Notes: a model not told the origin generated them from the letters alone. DNA of 64,000 bases from an uncultured Acetatifactor sp. (GCA_910584865.1 CAJUCE010000015.1:1-64000); one strand, 5' to 3'; positions 53,111 through 63,299 are shown, counted from the stretch's first letter. A program made the numbers and translations.

Positions 53111-53210
53111 GCAGGAGCATAAGGCAAAACGGACACAAGATCCAGGGTTTTGTGACCTTTTCGGAAGGCAAGATAGTACATCAATTTTCTCATCTGTGCA
53201 AAAAAGTACA

Positions 53211-53239
53211 TTGCACTTTAGTGAAGTAACGCCTATACT
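53211..53239 (+). promoter_or_regulatory. Promoter of the first MATE gene
   Basis: TTGCAC (53211-53216), 17-bp spacer, TATACT (53234-53239). A small palindrome CACTTTAGTG lies inside the spacer; AGTACAT repeats nearby could be operator half-sites. Confidence 0.7.
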
Positions 53240-53267
53240 TTTCCAGATGAGAAAAGAGGGTGATTTT

Positions 53268-54620
53268 ATGACAAAAGATATGACAAAGGGTTCGCCCATG
53301 AAGCTGATATTGGGATTCTCCGTCCCGCTGCTTTTCGGATTCGTGTTCCAGCAATGTTACAGCCTGGTGGATACGGTGATCGTGGGACGGTTTCTGGGTA
53401 AGGAGAATCTGGCGGCAGTGGGCGCTACAGGTTCCGTGAATTTCCTGATCATTGGATTCTGTATGGGGGTCTGCAGCGGGTTTTCCATTCCGGTTTCCCA
53501 TAAATTTGGGGCAAAGGATGAGGAAGGCCTTCGTAAATATGTGGCAAACTGTGTCTGGCTGGCGATTGCATTCGCGGCGGTGCTGACGGTGGCGACTACG
53601 CTGCTGGCCGGCCGGATTCTGGGCTGGATGAAGACTCCGGAGAATATCATCGACAGATCCCATGCATACATATGGGTGATTTTTTTGGGAATTCCGGTGA
53701 CTTTTCTATACAATATGACATCGGGCATCATCCGGGCGCTGGGAGACAGTAAGACACCGGTGATCTTTCTGGTGATGTCTTCCTTTTTGAATGTGGGGCT
53801 GGATCTGTTCTTTATTATATATATGGAGAGCGGTGTGCAGGGAGCAGCCTGGGCCACCGTGATTTCCCAGGCGGTGTCCGGGATTTGCTGTCTGCTGTTC
53901 ATGATCCGGAAATTCGAGATACTGCGGGTGAAAAAAGGAGAATGGAGGCCGGATAAGCATATGATGCAGGCACTTTGCGCCATGGGCGTGCCTATGGGGC
54001 TCCAGTATTCTGTTACGGCTATCGGTAGTGTGATCCTGCAGAGTGCCACCAATACCCTTGGCTCCGACGCTGTGGCGGCTGTCACGGCGTCCGGCCGGAT
54101 CTACGGCTTCCTGGCCTGTCCTTTCGATGCCATGGGATCTACCATGGCTACCTACGGCGGACAGAATGTGGGAGCGGGCAGGCTGGACCGCATCAGTCAG
54201 GGGCTGAAGTCATGTATCATGCTGGGGGCGGGGTACAGCGTCGCCGCATTGTTTATCAGTATCTTCCTGGGCAGACCTCTGGCCACGCTGTTTTTGGATG
54301 TGTCTGAGCTGGCGGTGATAGACAATGTGCGCTTTATGCTGATTATGAATACGGTTTTCTTCTTTCCGCTGGCATTGGTGAATATCATCCGATTTTTGAT
54401 TCAGGGAATGGGTTTTCCCACCTTTGCGATTTTGGCGGGTGTGTTTGAGATGCTGGCCAGGGGGCTGGCGGGCTTTCTGCTGGTGCCCCTGCTGGGATTT
54501 ACGGGAGTGACGCTGGGAAGTCCCATTGCCTGGATTTTTGCGGATGCGTTTTTGATTCCGGCCTATTTCCATGTGCGCAGGACATTGGAGGCGAAACTGG
54601 CCGAAGGAACAGTTGTATAG
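53268..54620 (+). CDS. MATE-family multidrug efflux transporter
   Basis: 450 residues, 12 predicted helices. Begins with SPMKLILGFSVPLLFGFVFQQ, VDTVIVGRFLGKENLAAVG, typical of the NorM/DinF MATE branch; GIIRALGDSKTPV and IQGMGFPTFA mark the halves. Start ATG 53268 with AGAGGG upstream; the longer in-frame ORF includes the promoter and is rejected. Exports cationic drugs or metabolites using Na+ or H+; the substrate is unknown. Confidence 0.95.
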   Translation: MTKDMTKGSPMKLILGFSVPLLFGFVFQQCYSLVDTVIVGRFLGKENLAAVGATGSVNFLIIGFCMGVCSGFSIPVSHKFGAKDEEGLRKYVANCVWLAIAFAAVLTVATTLLAGRILGWMKTPENIIDRSHAYIWVIFLGIPVTFLYNMTSGIIRALGDSKTPVIFLVMSSFLNVGLDLFFIIYMESGVQGAAWATVISQAVSGICCLLFMIRKFEILRVKKGEWRPDKHMMQALCAMGVPMGLQYSVTAIGSVILQSATNTLGSDAVAAVTASGRIYGFLACPFDAMGSTMATYGGQNVGAGRLDRISQGLKSCIMLGAGYSVAALFISIFLGRPLATLFLDVSELAVIDNVRFMLIMNTVFFFPLALVNIIRFLIQGMGFPTFAILAGVFEMLARGLAGFLLVPLLGFTGVTLGSPIAWIFADAFLIPAYFHVRRTLEAKLAEGTVV

Positions 54621-54959
54621 TTCCCGGGAAATCCCTGTGACGCTTTTTCGCTATGATGCAACTTTGATGGAAGTGTGATGCGACTTTGATGTTTGTTCGG
54701 CGTATATTGAATGTATACAGACCGGACGGGAGTATATTTTATATAAGGATCAGGATTTTGGAAAGCGGCCGGTGTGCTCCCTGTACGGGAGAAACATTGG
54801 CCGCTTGTAATGTGTTTTCGGGAAGTTTGCCGCGCAGAGGCCATGCAGGCCGCACAGCAGGCGGAGGAGGGCATTCAGCTGCCCGGATTTGCGCAGGAAC
54901 TTCGGCAGACCGGTTGTATACTTGTGAGAATCAATTTCAGGAAGAAAGAGGAGGAGCGG

Positions 54960-57002
54960 ATGAAAAAAAGAATTATATCAGTTATTATGACATGCGTTTT
55001 GATATTGCTTTCCTGTGCATGGGGGACAGTGTCTGAAGGTGCGGGAAATCTGACGGAAAATAATGTGTTCGGGCATTCAGACACGGTACAAGTCGGGCCT
55101 GTGAATGGGCAGAGAATAGAAACAATTCTGTATTCGGATTCCGATTCCATATGCACCGGGGGTGCTGTGCAGAGTGTTAAAATCAATAACGGAGAGATTG
55201 CAGGCCTGATCGGCGGAAGGCTGTATCAGATTGACCCGGCCGGGGGAGGGGAGCAGGCGGTTACTTCGCTGCCTTGCCCGGAGTTTTGGCCGGCTTATTG
55301 CCCGGATGGGCAGGGGCATGTATATGCAGTCATCAGCCGGGAAAAAGAAAACGGCAGAGATTTTTTATTGAAAAAATATAGCCCGGAGGGAGAGGAGGAA
55401 GTCTGCGGGCTGAACGATTTCTATCGGGACGGGAAGGATGATCTCATGCGCTGGAACTTGACGGCGGATTCCGAGGGGAATGTATTTGTCTGCTCTCCCT
55501 TCGGCTGTCTGCTGCTGGACGGAGAAGGACGGGAACTTGGAAGTGTTTTCTGGGAGGAGGAGAAGGACTACACCCTGGAAGGAGTGAACCGGCAGTATGT
55601 GCTGGCATGTGTCAGCGAGGAGGGAGAGCGTATTTTTATCCTGTATGATAGGGAATCCGGGTTGGAGCGCAGGATTGAGGCGTATCCGTCCCGATCCGAA
55701 TTCCGCTGCGCCGCATCCGGTTTTCAGGAGGGTGAGTTTGTGATCTGTACGGATTGTGCGTTGTATGGATGCAGCGGGCAGGGGGAATTGACCAGGTTAT
55801 GTACCTGGACTGACTATGGGGTTGTAGGCGATGATATTCTGGCTGTCTATCAGGGAGAGGAGGGTATCCACTGTGTGGTGAAGGAAGACGGCATATTGAT
55901 TGATGTTGCTTATATGGAGAACGGAGAAGAAAAGGCAGATCAAGGGCAAATGGTACAGCAGGTGTCCCGGCTGACCCTGGGCTGCATCGGGGAGACGGCG
56001 CTGTTGCGCCGTGCCGTGGCCGGGTATAACAGAGAGTCAGGATGCCTGATTTCCATTGCGGATTACTGGCAGGAGGATACGGAGGAGGCGGTGAAACAGC
56101 TGAACGCGGATATCCGGGCAGGAAAGGGACCGGATATCATTGCCTTTGAGGCGTATTCCGGCATGGCGGAAGCCTTGGGGCAGGAAGGTCTGCTGGAGGA
56201 TTTGGTCCCCTGGATGGATAAAAGCACGGTTATAGGGCAGGAGGATATCGTGGAGCCTCTGTATGAGGCGTTGCTGCAGGAGGGAAAGCTGTACATACTG
56301 CCTGTGAATTTCGGTATAGAGACATTGATTACCAATGAAAAATGGGCCGGCGCGGAGAGAAACTGGACGGCGGAAGCGTGCCTCGAAAGTATGGAGAAAG
56401 CGGCAAAAGCACAGCCTCTTTTGGATTATGGGATGGGCAGGCAGGAATGGCTTAAGAGTCGCGCCTTTTACGGCTGTCAGGAAGAGGGCGGATCCGGAAA
56501 ATGTGATGCCTGCAGCAGGATAGAGACGATTTTGCCGGAAAATTATGTATACAATCCCAGTGACGTTAGCCGGCGGGAGGGCGGGATGTTCTGGGAGAGC
56601 ACGGTGATTGGCGATGTGGAGGGATATCTGTACCGCAAGTCCGTCTGGGGAGAGGACAGCCTTTTTACGGGCTTCCCGGGGGCGGAAGGAAACGGTATGG
56701 CGTTTGTGCCCGTTACAGCTTATGGAATCAATGGAAACAGCGGATATAAGGAGGAGGCATGGCGCTTTGTGGAGAGGTATTTTACGCAGAGCGGACGGGA
56801 GTCGGGAACATTTCTCTATCCCTTTTCGTCTGACAGAAAGGTATTGGAAGAGCAGTTTCGGGAAGCGCTGGCAAAGGACAGTGAAACGCCGCTTATCACC
56901 TATATGATGAAGGATGAGGCCGTGGATGTATATCCGGCAAAGCAGGAAGATATTGACAAAATAAGGGAGATGATAGAGGGGACGGCCCGGGTGCGCTGGT
57001 AA
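54960..57002 (+). CDS. Extracellular solute-binding-like lipoprotein, orphan
   Basis: 680 residues. The signal peptide ends in ILLSC, a plausible lipobox. The N-terminal half (about 40-360) has repeated strands suggestive of a beta-propeller. The C-terminal half (about 370-670) resembles SBP_bac_1 type binding proteins (GPDIIAFEAYSGMAEALGQEGLLEDLVPWM, LYILPVNFGIETLITNEKWAG). No permease or ATPase gene is adjacent, so it is not an ordinary sugar importer subunit. ATG 54960 follows GAGGAG; the upstream in-frame extension (from 54774) lacks a ribosome-binding site. The 54621-54959 gap otherwise shows no recognisable gene. Confidence 0.78.
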   Translation: MKKRIISVIMTCVLILLSCAWGTVSEGAGNLTENNVFGHSDTVQVGPVNGQRIETILYSDSDSICTGGAVQSVKINNGEIAGLIGGRLYQIDPAGGGEQAVTSLPCPEFWPAYCPDGQGHVYAVISREKENGRDFLLKKYSPEGEEEVCGLNDFYRDGKDDLMRWNLTADSEGNVFVCSPFGCLLLDGEGRELGSVFWEEEKDYTLEGVNRQYVLACVSEEGERIFILYDRESGLERRIEAYPSRSEFRCAASGFQEGEFVICTDCALYGCSGQGELTRLCTWTDYGVVGDDILAVYQGEEGIHCVVKEDGILIDVAYMENGEEKADQGQMVQQVSRLTLGCIGETALLRRAVAGYNRESGCLISIADYWQEDTEEAVKQLNADIRAGKGPDIIAFEAYSGMAEALGQEGLLEDLVPWMDKSTVIGQEDIVEPLYEALLQEGKLYILPVNFGIETLITNEKWAGAERNWTAEACLESMEKAAKAQPLLDYGMGRQEWLKSRAFYGCQEEGGSGKCDACSRIETILPENYVYNPSDVSRREGGMFWESTVIGDVEGYLYRKSVWGEDSLFTGFPGAEGNGMAFVPVTAYGINGNSGYKEEAWRFVERYFTQSGRESGTFLYPFSSDRKVLEEQFREALAKDSETPLITYMMKDEAVDVYPAKQEDIDKIREMIEGTARVRW

Positions 57003-57051
57003 GTATTACAGCAGCAAGGAACTGCGTCGGGAAGAAAGCAAACTGCCTCAT

Positions 57052-57080
57052 TGGAAAATTCCGGAAAGTGTGTTACAATG
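57052..57080 (+). promoter_or_regulatory. Promoter of the second MATE gene
   Basis: TTGGAA (57052-57057), 17-bp spacer, TACAAT (57075-57080), 45 bp before the start. Confidence 0.65.
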
Positions 57081-57124
57081 CTTTCAGAGTAAGAGTGGAG
57101 ACTCTGTGAAGGAAGGCATTTCAT

Positions 57125-58501
57125 ATGACGAACGATTTTTCCCGGGGAAAGGTCTGGCAGAATATTATCTATCAGTCCATTCCTTTGATTCTGGCACAGC
57201 TGGTGCAGTTATTATACAATGTGGTGGATCGGATCTATATCGGGCATCTGCCGGGGGCCGACAGTATGGCATTGACAGGCATAGGGCTGGTTTTTCCGCT
57301 GACGATATTGATCGCGGCGTTTACCAGTCTCTTCGGCACAGGCGGGACGCCGTTGTTCTCTATTGCCAGAGGGGCGGGTGAAGAGCAGCGGGCAGAGAAG
57401 ATTCTGGGCAATACCTTTGCTCTGCTTTTTGGTTGTTCGCTGGTGATGTTCCTGTTTTGCTTCTTTTTCCGCAGGCCGGTTCTCTATCTGTTCGGTGCCA
57501 GCGATGCCTCCTACGGTTATGCGGATGCTTATCTGCGCATTTATTTATTCGGTACGACGTTTACCATGCTGGCGACGGGGCTGAACGGCTTTATCAACGC
57601 CCAGGGATTTCCCAGGATGGGGATGCTGACTACCCTGATCGGGGCGGTGCTGAACCTGGTGCTGGATCCGGTCTTCATCTTCTTGCTGGATATGGGGGTG
57701 GGAGGCGCGGCGCTGGCTACCGTGCTGAGCCAGATGGTCTCCTGTGTCTGGGTTCTGCGGTTTCTTACGGGGAAAAGGGCACTGCTGCGCATAAAGACAG
57801 AGCATCTGCGGGTGGATTGGAAGCTGACCCGGGAGATTATGGGATTGGGAATGTCCGGATTCATCATGCAGGGAACCAACTGCCTGGTGCAGATAGTGTG
57901 CATATCCACGCTGAATACCTATGGGGGCGATCTGTATGTGGGAATTATGACGGTGATCAATTCGGTCCGGGAGATTCTGTCCCTGCCGGTGAGCGGTCTG
58001 ACCAGCGGTTCTCAGCCTGTATTGGGCTATAATTACGGGGCGAAACGCTATGACCGGGTGTGTCAGGGGATCCGTTTTACGGCGCTTCTGGGCATTTTGT
58101 ATACCCTGTTTGCCTGGTTTATCGTGATACAATGCCCGCATTTCCTGCTGTCGGTCTTTACTGAAGATGCGGCCATGCTGGAGGCGGGGATGGGAGCGCT
58201 GCAGCTGTACTTTTTCGGCTTTTTCTTCATGGCATTCCAGTTTTCCGGGCAATCGGCCTTTACGGCGCTGGGCTGCTCGAAACGGGCGGTGTTTTTCTCT
58301 CTGCTGCGCAAGGCAGTCATTGTGACACCTCTGACATTGATTCTGCCGAGGCTGGGAATGGGTGTGGACGGAGTGTTCTGGGCGGAGCCTGTCTCAAACT
58401 GTATCGGCGGGCTTGCCTGTTTTATCACTATGTATATTACTTTGTATCGGAAATTGAAGGCGGAAGCAATGTGCCCGCAGAACAGAGAAAAGAGCTCCTG
58501 A
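57125..58501 (+). CDS. MATE-family efflux transporter
   Basis: 458 residues with 12 predicted helices, distinct from the first MATE protein. N-terminal LVQLLYNVVDRIYIGHL, LFGTGGTPLFSIARG and SGLTSGSQPVLGYNYGA are the MATE signatures of the VmrA/DinF-like Clostridia branch. ATG follows AAGGAAGG. It has its own promoter. Confidence 0.95.
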   Translation: MTNDFSRGKVWQNIIYQSIPLILAQLVQLLYNVVDRIYIGHLPGADSMALTGIGLVFPLTILIAAFTSLFGTGGTPLFSIARGAGEEQRAEKILGNTFALLFGCSLVMFLFCFFFRRPVLYLFGASDASYGYADAYLRIYLFGTTFTMLATGLNGFINAQGFPRMGMLTTLIGAVLNLVLDPVFIFLLDMGVGGAALATVLSQMVSCVWVLRFLTGKRALLRIKTEHLRVDWKLTREIMGLGMSGFIMQGTNCLVQIVCISTLNTYGGDLYVGIMTVINSVREILSLPVSGLTSGSQPVLGYNYGAKRYDRVCQGIRFTALLGILYTLFAWFIVIQCPHFLLSVFTEDAAMLEAGMGALQLYFFGFFFMAFQFSGQSAFTALGCSKRAVFFSLLRKAVIVTPLTLILPRLGMGVDGVFWAEPVSNCIGGLACFITMYITLYRKLKAEAMCPQNREKSS

Positions 58502-58553
58502 TTATTTGGTAGAGGCTGCCGCGGTTATGTTGTCGGATTCAGAGAGGGGACAG

Positions 58554-58826
58554 CTATGTTTTTAAGGCAGTCTCCTCAAGCCATTTTCTGTTTTCAGTGC
58601 CCTGTCCCCATGCGTCAAGGGCCAGGTTATAGCTGTCTTTGATCTTGCGGTCAATTTTGTAAAGCTCTCTTTTTATGTCAGATTGTCCGACTTCCGGGCG
58701 CGAAACTCCTTGGGTGATATCTTTGATTTCCGTCTTGAATGAAACGGAATGGCTTTTGGAAAAAACCTTCCGGCATCTGTTTATATGCGCAGGCCCGCAT
58801 ATGGAAATCTGCTGCTGACGCAGCAT
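58554..58826 (-). CDS. Unrecognised short ORF
   Basis: 90 residues on the minus strand, no ribosome-binding site. The last 45 residues (IKRELYKIDRKIKDSYNL, ALDAWGQGTENRKWLEETA) look like a structured helical protein end, so it may be the C-terminal remnant of a longer gene; the first 30 are probably not real. No family recognised. It fills the 58502-58860 gap. Confidence 0.3.
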   Translation of the reverse strand: MLRQQQISICGPAHINRCRKVFSKSHSVSFKTEIKDITQGVSRPEVGQSDIKRELYKIDRKIKDSYNLALDAWGQGTENRKWLEETALKT

Positions 58827-58840
58827 GCGGACCCCGCGGG

Positions 58841-58872
58841 CGAGTAGGGAAAAATCACCCCTACTCGATTTT
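58841..58872. terminator. Hairpin overlapping the activase stop
   Basis: CGAGTAGGG (58841-58849) pairs with CCCTACTCG (58859-58867) around AAAAATCAC; a T-run (ATTTTTG) follows only on the plus strand, so it may terminate plus-strand read-through from the MATE unit rather than the activase. Confidence 0.4.
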
Positions 58873-61800
58873 TGTCAGATTTTTCTGTGCGGTAGACAGC
58901 ATCAGCTTGATCCGGTTGAGCTGGTTGACTTCACTGGCGCCGGGATCATAGTCGATGGCCACGATATTGGACTCCGGATAGGCTTTCCGCAGGGCCTTGA
59001 TGACGCCCTTTCCAACCACATGATTGGGCAGGCATCCGAACGGCTGGGTGCACACGATATTGGGCACCTTTTCGTGTATCAGTTCCACCATCTCTCCGGT
59101 GAGAAACCATCCTTCGCCGGTCTGATTGCCGATGGACACGATGGGCTCCGCGTAGGAAACGATTTCCCGGATGGGAACGGGAGGAGTAAAGTGCCTTGAC
59201 TTGCGGAATTCCTTCGTCATGGCTCCCCGCAGGATGTGCTCGATTGCCCATATGCCCAGGGAAGCATATCTGGCAGCTTTTTTGCTGGTACCCAGGTGCT
59301 CCGCCTTATAGATCTGATTGTAAAAACAATACAGCATGAAGTCCATCAAATCCGGCACCACGGCCTCTGCGCCCTCTGCCTCCAAAAGTTCCACCAGATG
59401 GTTATTACCGGCGGGAGAGAACTTGACGAGGATTTCCCCTACCACGCCTACACGGGGCTTTTTCACATTTTGCAGAGGAATCCGGTCGAAATCCTGGATG
59501 ATCTCCCTGCACATTTTCCGGAACTTCAATAGGCTTATATGTTTTCCGGATACAAATTGCTGTGCCCGGGCCAGCCATTTTTGATGCATGGCATTTACGC
59601 TGCCCGGTGTGCGTTCATAAGGGCGCATTCGATATACACAGCGCATAAAGATATCGCCGAATTCCGCAGCCACAGCTGCCCGGATCAGCAATTCCGCATT
59701 CAGATGGAAGCCGGGATTACTCTCGATTCCGGCCAGATTCAGCGAGATTACAGGAATCTGCTCCATGTTGGCTTTTTTCAGAGCCCGGCGGATAAAGCCT
59801 ACGTAGTTGGTGGCCCGGCATCCTCCGCCTGTCTGGGTCATGACGATGGCTGTTTTGTCCAGATCGTATTTGCCGGACAGGAGTGCTTCCATGATCTGTC
59901 CTACCACCAGAAGCGAGGGGTAGCAGGCATCATTGTTGACATATTTCAATCCCACATCCACGGAATGGCGGTTGTCATTATCCAGGACTACAAAATTATA
60001 GCCGCAGGCGTTGAAGGCCGGTTCCATGAGCTCGAAATGGATGGGCGACATCTGAGGACAGATGATGGTATAATTTTTCCGCATTTCTTCCGTAAAAGAC
60101 ACCTTTTCAATGGCTGTGGAGTGGGGCGTGGGATGCTTGTGGTTCTTTTCCCGTACATGGATAGCGGACAGCAGGGAACGCACACGGATTCTGGCAGCTC
60201 CCAGATTATTCACTTCATCAATCTTTAAACAGGTATAAATTTTGCCGGATCCGGACAAAATATCATTGACCTGATCCGTGGTGACTGCATCCAGGCCGCA
60301 GCCGAAGGAGTTTAGCTGTATCAGATCCAGGTTTTCCTGGAGCCGGACGAAGCTGGCGGCGGCATAGAGCCGGGAATGGTACATCCACTGGTCGGACACG
60401 ATAAGCGGTCTCTCCGGGCAGCCCAGATGGGAGATGGAATCTTCCGTCAGCACTGCCATATCAAAGGAAGTGATTAGTTCCGGAATGCCGTGGTTGATTT
60501 CGGGATCGATATGATAAGGCCGTCCGGCCAGCACAATGCCCCGTTTTCCCGTTTCCTCCAGATATTTGAGAACTTCCTCCCCTTTTTTCTGAATATCCCT
60601 GCGCGCATTGTCAAGCTCCGTCCAGCCGGACGCAGCTGCGGCACGTACTTCACCCGGAGGAAGTTCTTTAAATTCTTTCAGCAGAGCCTCCGTGACGGTG
60701 TCCAGATCCCGGAAGGACATAAAGGGATTGCGCAATCTGGCCTGCCCGCTGCTGATTTCCTCCACATTATTTTTGATATTCTCGGAATAGGAGGTGACAA
60801 TCGGACAGTTATAGTGATTATTGGCGCCTGCCACCTCATCGCGCTCATAAAACAGGGCGGGATAGAACACGAAGTCCACGTTTTTCCGGATGAGCCATAC
60901 CACATGTCCGTGGGCAAGCTTGGCGGGATAGCATTCGGACTCGCTGGGGATGGATTCGATGCCCAGCTCGTAGATCTTGCGGTTGGACACAGGGGAGAGT
61001 ACCACACGGAAGCCCAGTCTGGTGAAAAAGGTATGCCAGAAAGGGTAATCCTCATACATATTCAGCACTCTGGGAATTCCCACCACACCCCGCGGCGCGT
61101 CGTCCGGTTCCAGAGATGTGTAAGAGAAAAGCCTGCGCAGCTTATATTCATATAAATTAGGTACATTGTGGGCGTTTTTCTGGCCGCCGATGCCTCGCTC
61201 ACAGCGGTTGCCGGAGATAAATTGACGTCCTCCGGAGAATTTGTTGATGGTCAGCCGGCAGCTGTTGGTGCAGCCTCTGCATTTTGCCATACTGGTTTCG
61301 TATTTCAGGGCACATAGCTTTTCATAAGAGAGCATGGAGGTCTCATAACCTGCCTCATAGTGCTCTCTGGCGATGAGGGCTGCACCGAAAGCTCCCATGA
61401 TACCGGCGATATCCGGACGGATAGCCTCGCATCCCGCGATTTTTTCAAAGCTCCTGAGGACCGCATCATTATAAAAGGTGCCGCCCTGAACCACAATCTG
61501 GCGGCCCAGCTCCGAGGCATCCGATACTTTGATTACTTTGAACAATGCATTTTTGATGACAGAGTAAGCCAGGCCTGCGGAAATGTCGGCTACGCTGGCG
61601 CCTTCTTTCTGGGCCTGCTTTACCCGGGAATTCATGAACACGGTACAGCGGGTTCCCAGATCGATGGGATGAGCGGCGAAGACGGCGGCGTCCGCGAAAT
61701 CCTCCACGCTGTAATTCAGGGATTTGGCGAAGGTTTCGATAAAGGAGCCGCATCCGGAGGAGCAGGCTTCGTTGAGCAGCACGCTGTCAACGGTCTGATC

Positions 61801-63177
61801 CTTGATCTTAATGCATTTCATATCCTGGCCGCCGATATCCAGGATGCAGTCTACCGCAGGATTGAAAAAGGCGGCGGCATAGTAATGGGCTACGGTTTCC
61901 ACTTCGCCGTCGTCCAGAAGGAAGGCGGCTTTCATCAGAGCTTCCCCATAACCGGTGGAGCAGGAACGGACGATGTGTACATCTTTTGGCAGCAGCTCAT
62001 AGATTTCTTTCAGAGAACGGATGGCTGTTTTCAGCGGGCTGCCGTCGTTATTGGAATAGAAGGAATACAGCAGGGAGCCGTCTTCCCCCACCAGTGCAAT
62101 TTTCGTGGTAGTGGAGCCGGCATCAATGCCCAGAAATACGTTTCCCTGATAAGAGGAAAGCTCCGCCGTTTTCACATGATTGCGGCTGTGGCGTTCCTTG
62201 AAAACTTCATATGCAGCCTGGCTGTCAAACAGGGGCTCCATACGCTCCACTTCAAATTCCATCTTGATCTTGGAAGAAAGCCGGCGGAGCATTTCCGTCA
62301 TGGAGCAGGATACGTCCTCTTTCGCGTTGAGGGCGGAGCCGATCGCAGCGAACAGATGGGAATTGCCCGTGTCGATTACATGCTCGCTATCCAGCTTCAG
62401 GGTTCTGATAAAAGCGGCTTTCAGCTCAGAAAGAAAGTGCAGAGGTCCGCCCAGGAAGGCCACGTGTCCCCGGATGGGCTTTCCGCAGGCCAGTCCCGAG
62501 ATGGTCTGATTGACCACTGCCTGGAAGATGGAAGCAGCCAGATCCTCTTTTGTAGCGCCTTCGTTGATCAGGGGCTGGATATCCGTCTTTGCAAACACAC
62601 CGCATCTGGCGGCGATTGCGTATAGAGAACTATAATTTTTCGCATATTCGTTCAATCCGCCGGCGTCGGTCTGGATGAGAGAGGCCATCTGATCGATGAA
62701 AGAACCGGTGCCGCCGGCGCAGATACCGTTCATACGCTGTTCTACATTGCCGCCTTCAAAATAGATGATCTTGGCATCCTCCCCGCCCAGTTCGATGGCC
62801 ACGTCCGTCTTGGGGGCCAGTTCCTTCAGGGCAGAGGCCACAGCGATGACCTCCTGGGTAAAGGGAACCTCCAGACAATTCGCCAGGGTCAGACCGCCGG
62901 AACCGGTGATCATAGGATACAGCTTCAGGTCGCCCAGTTGGCTGTGCGCTTTTTCCAGCAGGGAGGAAAGCGTCTCCTGAATATTGGCATAGTGGCGCTC
63001 ATAATCGGAAAAAAGAATATGATGGTTATCGTCCAGTATCGCTATCTTTACTGTGGTGGATCCTATATCAATGCCAAGAAGGGATTTGGCATCGCCAAGA
63101 AGGGCCTTGGCATCGCCAAGAAGGGCCTTGGCATCGCCAAGAAGGGCCTTGGCATCCTCTTTTTTTGTTAATTCCAT
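58861..63177 (-). CDS. Acyl-CoA dehydratase activase-related protein, fused (BadF x2, DUF2229)
   Basis: 1438 residues, minus strand. Two ASKHA activase domains: first from residue about 35 (LLGIDIGSTTVKIAI, GGEDAKIIYFEGG, CAGGTGSFIDQMA), second from about 350 (FLGIDAGSTTTKIAL, DIGGQDMKCIKI, ACSSGCGSFIETF with the Fe-S Cys). Then a DUF2229 domain (about 700-920) and a C-terminal HgdB-like segment with CYPSLLVVGQ and TQTGGGCRATNY. Related proteins couple ATP hydrolysis to electron transfer into 2-hydroxyacyl-CoA dehydratases; this long form has no proven substrate. The N-terminus carries a seven-residue tandem repeat (DAKALLG, four imperfect copies). ATG 63177 follows AGGAAGGATGATTTAC; longer frames include the promoter. 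Confidence 0.93.
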   Translation of the reverse strand: MELTKKEDAKALLGDAKALLGDAKALLGDAKSLLGIDIGSTTVKIAILDDNHHILFSDYERHYANIQETLSSLLEKAHSQLGDLKLYPMITGSGGLTLANCLEVPFTQEVIAVASALKELAPKTDVAIELGGEDAKIIYFEGGNVEQRMNGICAGGTGSFIDQMASLIQTDAGGLNEYAKNYSSLYAIAARCGVFAKTDIQPLINEGATKEDLAASIFQAVVNQTISGLACGKPIRGHVAFLGGPLHFLSELKAAFIRTLKLDSEHVIDTGNSHLFAAIGSALNAKEDVSCSMTEMLRRLSSKIKMEFEVERMEPLFDSQAAYEVFKERHSRNHVKTAELSSYQGNVFLGIDAGSTTTKIALVGEDGSLLYSFYSNNDGSPLKTAIRSLKEIYELLPKDVHIVRSCSTGYGEALMKAAFLLDDGEVETVAHYYAAAFFNPAVDCILDIGGQDMKCIKIKDQTVDSVLLNEACSSGCGSFIETFAKSLNYSVEDFADAAVFAAHPIDLGTRCTVFMNSRVKQAQKEGASVADISAGLAYSVIKNALFKVIKVSDASELGRQIVVQGGTFYNDAVLRSFEKIAGCEAIRPDIAGIMGAFGAALIAREHYEAGYETSMLSYEKLCALKYETSMAKCRGCTNSCRLTINKFSGGRQFISGNRCERGIGGQKNAHNVPNLYEYKLRRLFSYTSLEPDDAPRGVVGIPRVLNMYEDYPFWHTFFTRLGFRVVLSPVSNRKIYELGIESIPSESECYPAKLAHGHVVWLIRKNVDFVFYPALFYERDEVAGANNHYNCPIVTSYSENIKNNVEEISSGQARLRNPFMSFRDLDTVTEALLKEFKELPPGEVRAAAASGWTELDNARRDIQKKGEEVLKYLEETGKRGIVLAGRPYHIDPEINHGIPELITSFDMAVLTEDSISHLGCPERPLIVSDQWMYHSRLYAAASFVRLQENLDLIQLNSFGCGLDAVTTDQVNDILSGSGKIYTCLKIDEVNNLGAARIRVRSLLSAIHVREKNHKHPTPHSTAIEKVSFTEEMRKNYTIICPQMSPIHFELMEPAFNACGYNFVVLDNDNRHSVDVGLKYVNNDACYPSLLVVGQIMEALLSGKYDLDKTAIVMTQTGGGCRATNYVGFIRRALKKANMEQIPVISLNLAGIESNPGFHLNAELLIRAAVAAEFGDIFMRCVYRMRPYERTPGSVNAMHQKWLARAQQFVSGKHISLLKFRKMCREIIQDFDRIPLQNVKKPRVGVVGEILVKFSPAGNNHLVELLEAEGAEAVVPDLMDFMLYCFYNQIYKAEHLGTSKKAARYASLGIWAIEHILRGAMTKEFRKSRHFTPPVPIREIVSYAEPIVSIGNQTGEGWFLTGEMVELIHEKVPNIVCTQPFGCLPNHVVGKGVIKALRKAYPESNIVAIDYDPGASEVNQLNRIKLMLSTAQKNLTKIE
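63072..63160 (-). repeat. In-frame 21-bp tandem repeat at the activase N-terminus
   Basis: A 21-bp unit (GGCATCGCCAAGAAGGGCCTT-type, split as GGCATCGCCAAGAAG and GGCCTT) occurs about four times and encodes DAKALLG/DAKSLLG repeats just before the first IDIGSTT motif. Copies are almost identical, so recombination or slippage could change the copy number by seven residues. Confidence 0.85.
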
Positions 63178-63270
63178 GTAAATCATCCTTCCTGAAAATG
63201 TCGTTCCGTTTATTCTGTGGATTGGCACAGGTATTTGGGACAGGGCCGACATGCCCTGACATTCTAAGAC

Positions 63271-63299
63271 ATTATAGTACATGCAGCGAAAATTTGCAA
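63271..63299 (-). promoter_or_regulatory. Promoter of the activase gene
   Basis: Minus strand TTGCAA (63299-63294), 17-bp spacer, TATAAT (63276-63271). About 94 bp before the chosen start. Confidence 0.75.

Noticed and set aside
54774..54959. N-terminal extension of the solute-binding lipoprotein
   Set aside because: No ribosome-binding site upstream, and it would bury the signal peptide that starts at 54960.
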